From Trichomonas tenax (lineage: Eukaryota > Parabasalia > Trichomonadida > Trichomonadidae): DNA of 45,247 bases. Numbering within the stretch: the stretch's first letter is position 1; every line of letters begins with the position of its first letter. Under the pieces are notes generated by a model. It saw nothing but the letters and a program-made list of their open reading frames with translations. It was not told the origin of the DNA and searched no databases. The stretch is taken from positions 1 through 45,247 of the forward strand of contig JALKBU010000364.1 of assembly GCA_023091735.1 (NCBI GenBank). The letters are read 5' to 3'. Below are positions 8,224 to 16,227 of the stretch, piece after piece. Made by a program: the position numbers and the translations under genes.

Positions 8224-9474
8224 TTAGAATGAAAGAGGCTTCGTGAACAACCTCCATATTCCATCCTTTCCAGCACTGATGATGGAATTTGTTTCATCAT
8301 TAGTGAACTTTGCTCTCATCATTGGGATGTTGTTAGAAACCACGTGCGAGTATGGCCTGAAATCGAGCATGCTCCACACTTTGAGAGTCCTATCCAAAGA
8401 TGATGTGAGAAGGAGATCACCTTTGACATGAACAGAAGTGACTGGAGAAGTATGTGCAGCGATTTTCTTCGATCGAGTGAGATTCCTCAAATCCCAAACA
8501 ATGACTGTATTATCTTCTGATCCTGTGACGCAATGAGAATTTGAATCAAAGTTACTGCACGTGATGCCTCTTAAATGATTCTGCATCGTTTTAATCGCAT
8601 GGCAACTTCGCAAATCCCATAATTTTCCGACATGATCTGTACCACCGCAAAAGACTAATCCGCCATCATTATGCGCTGACACTGTTGCCACAGATCCATC
8701 GTTGGATTTCATGGATACAATCACTGTTTCTCGTTCGATATCGATCACATTTAATGTTCCATCGCTCATGCCAACAACAAGGTAATTTCTCGATGGATGT
8801 ATTGACATAGACGTGATTTCTGATGGCATCGCAATGCAGCTTGCTTCGTTTGGAGATTTCCAAAATCTAATGGTTTTATCGGTTGAAGCAGACACGATAA
8901 TTGTATCATTTAGGAAGAGTGATTCAATGACTCTGTCTGTGTGGCCAGTAAAATCGCATAGTTTCGAGAAAGTTGATAATCTCCACAAAGAGATGTTTCC
9001 TGATAACGATCCAAGGAGCATATTATCGTTTAAGTAGTCTACAGACGATAGTGGGCGCCTATCAGCATGATCACACGCTGTTACTAAATAATCTTTGAAT
9101 TTAAATCCAATTTCATTTGTTTGATTAATACGTTCTTGGTCTATTATTCTTTCGGCCTTTATTCTAGCCTGAGCTCTCGGAATCGAGAAATTGATGAAAT
9201 ATTTTTTCATTTGAATGATTTCATCGCCTCCATGATCGATTTTTGACAAAAATTCAGTCTCTTCTTTCTTCTCTTCTATGTCAGCCGCCATTCCTTGCGC
9301 CAGATTTCGTTTAAGTCTTTCTCTTCTGTCTTGGTGATCTTCTCCGAACAAACAGATCGGCTGACCTATCTTCCTGAGCATCCTCATGACGTCGCCGTCC
9401 TCCGTCGGGACGTGGACTTCACTCATCTTCTTTTTCAGAAGATATTCTTCGTAACCAGCGCCAACATGAGTCAT
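8224..9474 (-). CDS. PRPF4: PRP4-like U4/U6 snRNP WD40 protein
   Basis: A 416-residue protein with the order typical of splicing factor PRP4. Residues about 28-65 form the SFM (splicing factor motif) region, with RKIGQPICLFGEDHQDRRERL; a helical linker follows; residues about 130-415 form seven WD40 repeats (for example GHTDRV with SASTDKTIRFW, and CVTGSEDNTVIVWDL). PRP4 is part of the U4/U6 di-snRNP and binds the PRP3-U4/U6 platform in the nucleus, so this supports active splicing in the organism, in line with the intron at 2298. It is shorter than human PRPF4 (about 520 residues) because the N-terminus is reduced. Two further Mets (residues 17 and 30) could also serve as starts; 9474 is kept because AAAAGTGTCA lies close upstream. 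Confidence 0.85.
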   Translation of the reverse strand: MTHVGAGYEEYLLKKKMSEVHVPTEDGDVMRMLRKIGQPICLFGEDHQDRRERLKRNLAQGMAADIEEKKEETEFLSKIDHGGDEIIQMKKYFINFSIPRAQARIKAERIIDQERINQTNEIGFKFKDYLVTACDHADRRPLSSVDYLNDNMLLGSLSGNISLWRLSTFSKLCDFTGHTDRVIESLFLNDTIIVSASTDKTIRFWKSPNEASCIAMPSEITSMSIHPSRNYLVVGMSDGTLNVIDIERETVIVSMKSNDGSVATVSAHNDGGLVFCGGTDHVGKLWDLRSCHAIKTMQNHLRGITCSNFDSNSHCVTGSEDNTVIVWDLRNLTRSKKIAAHTSPVTSVHVKGDLLLTSSLDRTLKVWSMLDFRPYSHVVSNNIPMMRAKFTNDETNSIISAGKDGIWRLFTKPLSF

Positions 9475-9610
9475 GGAATTTTGACACTTTTTTTGTTTTC
9501 TTCACTAAACTCAAAACTAAAACTTGTTTATAAGAATTTTCTTTTACATTGTGACTCTAAAATGATTGAATTTGGAGTTCCCTTTATTGCTATGTGCCTT
9601 ATACATGTAT

Positions 9611-9721
9611 AATCAATCATTGACATTTTATCATCATTATGATATATAATCAATCATTCATATTTTATCATCATTATGATATTACATTAATCAGTCGCAT
9701 TTTATCATCATAATGATATAG
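9611..9721. repeat. Three tandem copies of a 37-bp unit
   Basis: Units at 9611-9647, 9648-9684 and 9685-9721 share AATCAATCATT followed by ATTTTATCATCATTATGATAT. The core ATCATTATGAT is nearly self-complementary, so each unit carries a small dyad. Copies 1 and 2 differ at only a few positions; copy 3 is more diverged. The array lies about 140 nt upstream of the PRP4-like start. Confidence 0.8.
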
Positions 9722-9734
9722 ATATCAATTATCA

Positions 9735-9800
9735 ATTGCATTAGGAAAGAGTTCTCCTGAAATTGTTGAATATCTAAAATCGAAAGGTGCTATTGCTTGA
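9735..9800 (+). pseudogene. Ankyrin-repeat gene remnant (3' end)
   Basis: The frame ending at the TGA at 9798-9800 reads IALGKSSPEIVEYLKSKGA, the second helix and loop of an ankyrin repeat with its usual end. Upstream the frame runs straight into the 37-bp tandem repeat, and no further ankyrin units are seen, so only about 20 codons survive. Large ankyrin families are common in trichomonads. Confidence 0.5.
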
Positions 9801-10774
9801 GTATTCAATTAAATTTTCTAAATAATTAAACAAAGATAACATTTCCGATATATCTGTCTTCTGGAATTGGGTATTCGTATTGTTAAAAACATGCTTCATA
9901 AATATGGTATCCCCATGGGACGAGAACTTCTTTGTATAAGATGGACATATCTAATCTCTATTTGCCTGAGTAGATTCCCAATTTTTCTAATTCATATATA
10001 TTCTCTGTTTCACAACCTCATCATACAAGTTCAATGCTATAAGATGGAAATTCATCAGCATAACAACAATTTCAACTATTGAAAATAATTCCCTGTATTG
10101 TTGTTAGATTTCACTCCGAAGGAATCTTGTTTAAGAAAACTTGTACACTGGCAATACCGTTCCACTCAATAATAAAAATAAAAGAAATACCATCCTTTGA
10201 TTTTCATTCCTTTGGTTATATAAACTCGTTAATTTGATGAGAAGTCTATATACCGAAATGCTCATGTATGCATAATTAATGCCCAACTTTAACACGAAAG
10301 TCATATTATATGAGATATCACTTTCTAAATTAAATGAAAATAAATAAATGAATACTGAAGAATGATGTATCAAGTGTATATTTCTGCTCTGGAAGTCATG
10401 CAATTTACGTACCTGAATAGCAGCCATATGAGTGATACCTCAGAAAACTCATGTAGCGGTGTTAGGCATTTTAGAGTCTATCTTTTTTAAAAAAATGAAA
10501 TCGATATTCCGAGATAATATTCATTTTTGAGCAGTATTACTGATAAAAACAAATTTTCTATTGCTATGCCATTCTTGCTATTCTTTTGAATGAATGTCAT
10601 TTAAATATAGCCAAAAAGTGGAAAAGATATGCTATACCCAGTTTTGCCATAGTTTGTACTTCCCCTGTTTAATTTCATAGGAAAATCTTTCATGACCTGA
10701 GAGATCATAAATGAAAATAAGCATAGCTAAAGGCAAGTGATTCACTTCACATTGCCGATATTAAGGGACCAATG
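9801..10774. other. Gene-poor spacer
   Basis: No convincing gene. Open frames at 9867-10082 (+) and 10131-10427 (-) lack coding character or recognisable domains. Near the right edge, TTAAGGGACC (10771-10780) is followed by ACTCAAAATATTTTATGAG, which resembles the end of the TTAA-type element at 17960 and may be a third, decayed end of that family. Confidence 0.5.
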
Positions 10775-10832
10775 TAACCGTTTTTAAATACTCAAAATAT
10801 TTTATGAGCATTGTTTTTGTCACATTTTAACC

Positions 10833-11066
10833 TTAAGGCTGCATCCGACCAATTTGACATGACTCAATTTCCCTAAAGTTATTGGTAAAAATGAGAGGAA
10901 AAAATTATCATTTCCTTTGGCGTAAAATATTTCATTTAGGTATTATTGCTCATGTTTGTAATAAAGAATTTGTCGTAATTGTTGAAAAATCTTGATTTTT
11001 TGAAATTTTCAAGAAAAATACAAAAATTTTCTATAAATGAACCTTATTGCTCGGGCGGAGCCTTAA
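10833..11066. mobile_element. Small TTAA-flanked inverted-repeat element (MITE candidate)
   Basis: TTAA at 10833-10836 and 11063-11066 flank a 226-bp segment (10837-11062). Its ends are GGCTGCATCCGACCAATTTG and, in reverse complement, GGCTCCGCCCGAGCAATAAG, matching at 14 of 20 positions. A TTAA duplication with short inverted repeats is typical of piggyBac or Kolobok non-autonomous elements. There is no coding content. Confidence 0.5.
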
Positions 11067-11355
11067 ATAAACTAAATATTTTCTGACCAATCATTTTTGC
11101 TTGATTTAAAATACGTAAAACTCATTGAAAACTACACTGTCACAAAATATATTGAAGAAAATAAAACAGGGAGTGACCCCAAACGGTTTCTTGTGAAAAT
11201 TATTTGCACACTCATTTGTGTCGCCAACCCCTTAATAAAATATATAATGTCAAAAAGCACGAAATATGAATAAAGCATATGCCACAGAGGCCGTTTCTCG
11301 GTGAAAAGCTCATTTTTGAAAAATTAAGTTCGGTTGATAAACCGTTCACAAAAAC
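11067..11355. other. Spacer before the S28 peptidase
   Basis: AT-rich spacer with CCCCTTAA at about 11228-11235 and no recognisable gene. The immediate leader is GTTCACAAAAAC before the ATG. Confidence 0.5.
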
Positions 11356-12903
11356 ATGTTTTTCCCGCTTTTATTTCTCCGAAAACCACCATTCAAGACC
11401 GGAATGCTTGGCGATCCATTAATTTTTGACCAAACTTTGGACCACTTCAATCCAACAGACAAAAGAACGTTCAAGCAACGATATTATGTAAATGATACTT
11501 ACACAGACAAGTCTAAATCGTATCCAGATCGCCTCATTGTCTACATCGGTGGCGAAGCAACGCTGACTGAGCGCTATACTCAAACAGGTTCTTATATGGA
11601 TGTCGCAAAACTCACGAATTCTTACGTTCTCAGCCTCGAGCATAGATATTTCGGTGAGTCACAGCCTTTTGAGATACTTACCGCTGAAAATCTTCGTTAT
11701 TTAACATCAGATCAAGCTTTAGCAGATTTAGCGAACTTTATTGAGTGGTATATTTGCGAAAAATTCGGTGGACACCGTCCGATTGTTTTGGTCGTCGGTG
11801 GTTCTTACCCAGGAACACTTTCCTCATACTTTAGACTGAAATATCCACATATTGCTAATTTCTCGTGGGCTTCATCGCCACCACTGCTTGTTAAGAACGA
11901 CTTCTTTGAGTACGACGAGCACTGTGCGAAAGTTCTTAATCAAACTAATCAGCAATGCTACAAAAACACAAAAAAGATTTTCGATCAATTGAACGACAAA
12001 CCAGAAATCATTTTACAATATGTTAAATTCGTTAAATCCACACGCGCTGACTCCCACCTCTCGATTTTGTCTGATTTCATTGCAGGAATCGTTCAATATG
12101 ATAACAGCTATCATTTCGTTAAACCATTCTGTCAAACACAGTTAGGAGCAGAGCCCAACATGTCTGGTTTCTTCGACTACTTCCAAAAGTACTTAGACTT
12201 CGATGGTGTTGATGATCCAGATGATCTCGATGATTTCTTGAATACAAATCTTTCTATTCACACAGATTACCATGATGGAATCTCATGGACATGGATGACA
12301 TGCAACGAGTTTGGTTGGTACCAAGTTGCTTCACATCTCTTGAGACCGGAGAAGGTCAACTTAGCCTATAGTGAAGAGCTTTGCAAGACACTCTTCAACA
12401 GAGGAATTGCAACAAACACAAAAGATAAGTTCAATCAATACTATGCGAAAGATCCTAAGTCAACAATGATCTTCTTCACTAATGGTATGACAGATCCATG
12501 GTCAGAGCTTTCCGTAACAGAACAGATCGCTAATCCTCGCATTGGAAGATATTCGGTCCAAATCGATGGCGCTTCACATTGCTCAGATCTCCACTCCGAG
12601 AATCCAGCAGATTCAGACGACCTCAAGATGAAGCGTAAGATTGTTATGAACACAATGGTTAGATGGCTCATGAACGAAAAAGAGACCTGCAAGTACGGAA
12701 CACATATGCTTGACGGCTGTGTCTGCGATGAAGGATACACAGGAATGAAGTGCGATATTAAGACAACAGACTTAACACTTTATAAGGTCTTTACCACTCT
12801 AGTTGTTCTCCTTCCGACATTGATGATGATTATCATTGGATGCTCGGCTTGGTGCCTCTTCAAGAAGGATGGTGAGGATACTGAAATCAAAACTATCCCA
12901 TAA
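11356..12903 (+). CDS. S28 serine peptidase, membrane-anchored
   Basis: A 515-residue prolyl-carboxypeptidase/thymus-specific serine protease (family S28). The family start QTLDHFNPTDKRTFKQRYYVND (residues about 26-47) is clear. The catalytic triad is Ser150 in GGSYPG, Asp380 in NGMTDPW and His408 in GASHCSD. After the alpha/beta-hydrolase core there is a six-cysteine EGF-like segment (about 449-472, ending CVCDEGYTGMKC), then a hydrophobic helix (about 478-503) and a short acidic tail. This predicts a type I surface or lysosomal membrane protease cleaving after proline. The oddity is the N-terminus: MFFPLLFLRK is too short and too basic for a good signal peptide, so the true start may be upstream (short first exon) or the signal has degenerated. 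It ends in TAAA, a trichomonad-type polyadenylation context. Confidence 0.9.
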   Translation: MFFPLLFLRKPPFKTGMLGDPLIFDQTLDHFNPTDKRTFKQRYYVNDTYTDKSKSYPDRLIVYIGGEATLTERYTQTGSYMDVAKLTNSYVLSLEHRYFGESQPFEILTAENLRYLTSDQALADLANFIEWYICEKFGGHRPIVLVVGGSYPGTLSSYFRLKYPHIANFSWASSPPLLVKNDFFEYDEHCAKVLNQTNQQCYKNTKKIFDQLNDKPEIILQYVKFVKSTRADSHLSILSDFIAGIVQYDNSYHFVKPFCQTQLGAEPNMSGFFDYFQKYLDFDGVDDPDDLDDFLNTNLSIHTDYHDGISWTWMTCNEFGWYQVASHLLRPEKVNLAYSEELCKTLFNRGIATNTKDKFNQYYAKDPKSTMIFFTNGMTDPWSELSVTEQIANPRIGRYSVQIDGASHCSDLHSENPADSDDLKMKRKIVMNTMVRWLMNEKETCKYGTHMLDGCVCDEGYTGMKCDIKTTDLTLYKVFTTLVVLLPTLMMIIIGCSAWCLFKKDGEDTEIKTIP

Positions 12904-12954
12904 ATATATTTTAAGATTTTTATATGATTTTAAAACGCAAAGAGTTAAAATGAA

Positions 12955-13025
12955 TCATTAAAAGATGATAAATCAATGAAAACAAAAATAATAATGAAAA
13001 TGATTGATTTTTCATCTTTTAATGA
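12955..13025. repeat. 23-bp-stem hairpin downstream of the peptidase
   Basis: TCATTAAAAGATG begins the left arm (12955-12977), which pairs with the right arm (13003-13025) at 22 of 23 positions, with a 25-nt loop. It starts 52 nt after the peptidase stop. It may be a decayed miniature element or an RNA structure in a long 3' UTR. Confidence 0.7.
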
Positions 13026-13350
13026 CTGACGAAGCACCTTATTGAGGGCTGTGTTATAATGTTACTCTGTGGCTTTATCATCATTTCGAAGAAACAATTC
13101 ATTTCATTTTATAATAACGAAAAAGTTGAGAAATGTCGAATAACAAAAACATTTATTTTCAAAATGAAGAATAGCAATAATATTAATTCTTTTAACACAG
13201 AAATGAACTATATCTTGTGTTCTACATGGTTTTGATAGAGATATTAAAAATACATTGCCCTATTATAATGTTATTTTCGTTTAAATTAAGTAGAGAAAAA
13301 AAAAGTTATTTATAAAATATATAGACAACATTTACACAAAAACAAAGATT
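13026..13350. other. Convergent spacer
   Basis: AT-rich DNA between the 3' ends of the peptidase and the TVP23-like gene. No gene or clear repeat apart from the hairpin just before it. Confidence 0.6.
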
Positions 13351-14016
13351 CTATTCGGTTTTAACAGGCTTCAAATCAAGTTTTTCGTCATCTGGATTTG
13401 CATCAAACTCTTCAATCGCTGGAATATTACTTTGTTCATCCGAATGCTTTTCTGGATCGTTTGCAGCGAATGCAGGATCAGCAAAGCCATCAAAGAACTT
13501 CGAAGCAATCTCTATTTCGGACGCTTGCTTTGCATAATTATGAGCACGCGCGAAAAAGTATAAATTTAGAATTTCTAGAGCGAGATTGAATAGCGCCGAG
13601 ACAGCGCGAGCGAATTTTCCGAATATGAGTAAAAATATCGCAAGGCAGATCCAAAATATAACAAATAAGAAGAATCCAAGCCAAAAGATGTTAGATTGGT
13701 ATGTACTCGGGATAAAAGGCGGTGGCCTAACGTAATATTCAACGTAATCGCCGTTTTCGTTTGGTTTGATTAAATTCCACTTCAATCCGATTAAATGGAG
13801 ACCGCTGATGTTCTTTATTGCGAAAAATTGAAGTATTCCGGCACTAAACAGCGCCACAATTGTTATTCCAGGATTATCAACGAAAGCTGACACTAAACAG
13901 AATGAAACGACCATCATAACTTTGATCAAAAGATACACCGCGACATGGTTCACCAATATCTTCATTTTTGGCGTCATCGACCTCATTTCATTCTGTTGTT
14001 CTTCTGCTTTACTCAT
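13351..14016 (-). CDS. TVP23: TVP23-like Golgi membrane protein
   Basis: A 221-residue protein with four predicted membrane helices (about 24-45, 50-70, 112-135 and 138-160). The loop GLHLIGLKWN followed by a variable stretch and SNIFWLGFF matches the TVP23/FAM18 family (Golgi and endosome trafficking, binding YIP-family proteins), where the motif is usually GLRWWN and then FWLGL. The tail after about residue 175 is acidic and cytosolic. The frame is open to a GTG at 14022, but ATG at 14014-14016 (MSKAEEQQNEM) is the natural start. CCAAAAGTGAC lies directly upstream. Confidence 0.75.
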   Translation of the reverse strand: MSKAEEQQNEMRSMTPKMKILVNHVAVYLLIKVMMVVSFCLVSAFVDNPGITIVALFSAGILQFFAIKNISGLHLIGLKWNLIKPNENGDYVEYYVRPPPFIPSTYQSNIFWLGFFLFVIFWICLAIFLLIFGKFARAVSALFNLALEILNLYFFARAHNYAKQASEIEIASKFFDGFADPAFAANDPEKHSDEQSNIPAIEEFDANPDDEKLDLKPVKTE

Positions 14017-14017
14017 T

Positions 14018-14028
14018 GTCACTTTTGG
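14018..14028 (-). promoter_or_regulatory. CAAAAGTGAC box at the TVP23-like start
   Basis: On the coding strand CAAAAGTGAC ends 1 nt before the ATG. The same box (CCAAAAGTGAC) lies 15-25 nt before the NAP1-like ATG. A looser copy, AAAAGTGTCA, precedes the PRP4-like ATG, and CAAAAGTGAC lies 211 nt before the CARMIL-like ATG. Confidence 0.35.
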
Positions 14029-14543
14029 GTATCACTTTATTTTTCACATCAAATAATTCAAATCACATTATTCTCTATTTTAGACTTATTGCTATATGAT
14101 TATTCAATTTTCGAATTCCTATCTGTGTTGTTTCATTACTCGCGAATGATGTTTATTTTCTTCATTTCATTCTTTGTTCAAATGAGTTTTTGACTATAAT
14201 TCTCATTGAAATATCATTGTTTGCAATCATTGACTCATTGATTTTGTCAGTCTTTGTGAACCTATTTTCATTGAAGTTTTCGCATTTTGAAATCATATGA
14301 AACTTTGACAAATAACTTAAAACAATGATGGCATTCGGTAACAAAGCGTTGTAACTATTATATCCATCAAATTCTAAGACATAGCATTTTGTAAAACATT
14401 ATTTGATGAAAAATAATTGTTTCAAAAAAATAATTTTGACGTTTCTAATTCAATGATTGTGATATTATGATAAAAAATGATAAGGAATGATTCAAATAAA
14501 TCTTGATATTTAAAAGAAAAGTGGTTGACTATATAATAAAAAA
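14029..14543. other. Spacer
   Basis: AT-rich spacer between the TVP23-like start and the 3' end of the BTB-like gene. The short open frames here are hydrophobic, low-complexity translations of T-rich DNA and are not counted as genes. Confidence 0.6.
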
Positions 14544-15965
14544 TCAGTCGTCGTTCATGACAGGTGCACGCATTGGGCATTCGGCCTCGATTCTATGCTC
14601 GATCAGCTCTATCACATCTCTCTCCGCACGCTTCACATCGTCGGATGAGAGGTTCCAGATCTTCTCTGCGCCATCGAAGACATCATAAGCAGCGGAGACA
14701 TCTCTGACACCGCGTGCTCCCTGAAGCTTGTCTCTGACGATCTTTGCGCATAATGCAGCCTTAAGCGTTGTGACATCGTTCTGGATCTGGTCGAGGGAGT
14801 TTCCATGCTTCTGTGCCATAGCGTGGATCTCGTCGAGCTTCTTCTCCTGAGCCTCCTTGACTCTGACTGGATCAGTCATATTCTTGATCCACTCTGATTT
14901 GACGCGGTTGATTGTCTCCTCGATGTTCTGCATTGTTGTCGCTCGGTCCTCGTTCAACTGGTCGTTGACTGCCTCTGTGAATCTGCGGATATCTGTCTCA
15001 GCGTCAGCCCTGATCTTGTTGACGCGCTCATCGCCTTGTCCGTTAACAGAGAGAGGACCGAACTCGAGCTTTTGTGCCTGCTCGGCGAGGATATCGGAGA
15101 GCTCCTCGATGACGGCGTGCTGCTTCTCCAGAACATTCATGATCTCGTCCATCTGCTCGTCGTGCTCTTCGGAGAGCTTCTTGATCAAGTTGGTCTTTGT
15201 CGCTTCGACGTTCTTGAGGAAATCATTGAGTAGATCGATGTGGTAGTTCGACGTCGCCTCGAGCTCAGTGCGCGCGTGCCAGCGGACGGACGAGAGAGCC
15301 ATCGCAACGAAGAAGTTGATCGACTGCTCGTGTATATATGGACAGTGGAAGATGATATTTTCCTGGTCCTCAGGAAGCAAATCAAAGTTGATTCTGAGGA
15401 TGAGGAGAATCGCTGTCTCTGGTTCTGTCTTGATTATTTGCATAACGAATTTAATATACTTTTCCATATCGAAGCCTTTCTTCTCGGCCATCAAAACGAT
15501 CCTGAAGAGGATCTCCGGCTCCACATCTGGTAGGCGGTCATCGTCTAAAACGTCGTTGAACACGTTTGCGACGGCCTGAAGATCAGAACGCTTTGCTGTT
15601 CCCTCGTCGATGTTTTTGAGCAGGTTGCCGAGGATGTCGTTGCGTGGACGGTAGATTATGCCGTTCTGCTTGCAGAGATCCTGGCAGTAGACCTCGAGAT
15701 TTGGACAATCCCACTTTCTTGCGATTTCTAGTAGCTCTAAAGCATAAAGAGGGGAGAGCTGGAAGTTGCGGAGTTGGCATGATGAAAGGAAGGCCTTGAA
15801 TGTTTCGTCAGAGACGTTTTCCTCGAATTCCATGTGATCTCGCTGAATTAAACAGTCACGTGCGAATTTTCCTGAGTGTTGAGCGAAGATAACTGGGTCA
15901 ACCTTGTACATGTTGTCCTTATAACCGATGTAGTAAGGTCCTTTCGGGATATTTTGATTACTCAT
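14544..15965 (-). CDS. BTB-like domain and coiled-coil protein
   Basis: A 473-residue protein. Residues about 10-95 (YYIGYKDNMYKVDPVIFA, then MEFEENVSDETFKAFL and LELLEIARKWDCPNLE) have the pattern of the divergent BTB/POZ domain common in trichomonads: a short strand pair, the V-sDETF-aFL box and a helix with a D/N-C-x-x-L ending. A helical middle and a coiled coil (about 235-400, rich in E, K, Q, L) follow. These suggest a self-associating scaffold; no catalytic motif is seen and the function is unknown. Codon choice is C/G-ending (CTCGAG, AAG) far more than in neighbouring genes, much like the ribosomal protein gene, which points to high expression. A TGACATGTAAA box lies 106 nt upstream. 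Confidence 0.7.
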   Translation of the reverse strand: MSNQNIPKGPYYIGYKDNMYKVDPVIFAQHSGKFARDCLIQRDHMEFEENVSDETFKAFLSSCQLRNFQLSPLYALELLEIARKWDCPNLEVYCQDLCKQNGIIYRPRNDILGNLLKNIDEGTAKRSDLQAVANVFNDVLDDDRLPDVEPEILFRIVLMAEKKGFDMEKYIKFVMQIIKTEPETAILLILRINFDLLPEDQENIIFHCPYIHEQSINFFVAMALSSVRWHARTELEATSNYHIDLLNDFLKNVEATKTNLIKKLSEEHDEQMDEIMNVLEKQHAVIEELSDILAEQAQKLEFGPLSVNGQGDERVNKIRADAETDIRRFTEAVNDQLNEDRATTMQNIEETINRVKSEWIKNMTDPVRVKEAQEKKLDEIHAMAQKHGNSLDQIQNDVTTLKAALCAKIVRDKLQGARGVRDVSAAYDVFDGAEKIWNLSSDDVKRAERDVIELIEHRIEAECPMRAPVMNDD

Positions 15966-16065
15966 TTATATTTTTAACTTTCTGTTTCTGTTATATTTTT
16001 TTCGTTTAACGTCTGACGATTATTTTGAAACGGTTAAGTTTACATTTCTTTACATTGCGAAATTC

Positions 16066-16076
16066 TGACATGTAAA
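16066..16076 (+). promoter_or_regulatory. TGACATGTAAA box, 106 nt before ATG
   Basis: The centre, 16071, is 106 nt upstream of the minus-strand ATG at 15965. The box is inverted relative to the other copies, which its near-palindromic core ACATGT may tolerate. Confidence 0.5.
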
Positions 16077-16227
16077 CACTACCTCATCATTTTCAAATTA
16101 GCGTAATCTAATGAATACATTTTAATTTTTCTTTAATAAATTATTCAACTATAAATACTAGAATCTATATTATAAATAAAAAGAATTAATTTTGGCTTTT
16201 TAATAGTGAATCGATAAAATTCGTTAA

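Noticed and set aside
9801..10440. tRNA or other small RNA genes in the spacers
   Set aside because: I saw no clover-leaf arms or conserved A/B-box pair by eye; a covariance search would be decisive.
13351..14016. SCAMP family for the four-helix membrane protein
   Set aside because: The GLHLIGLKWN loop and FWLGFF segment fit TVP23/FAM18 better, and the SCAMP NPF repeats are absent.
14857..15579. Long antisense frames across the BTB-like gene
   Set aside because: They mirror the C/G-ending codon bias of the real gene and read as serine- and leucine-rich translations without domains.
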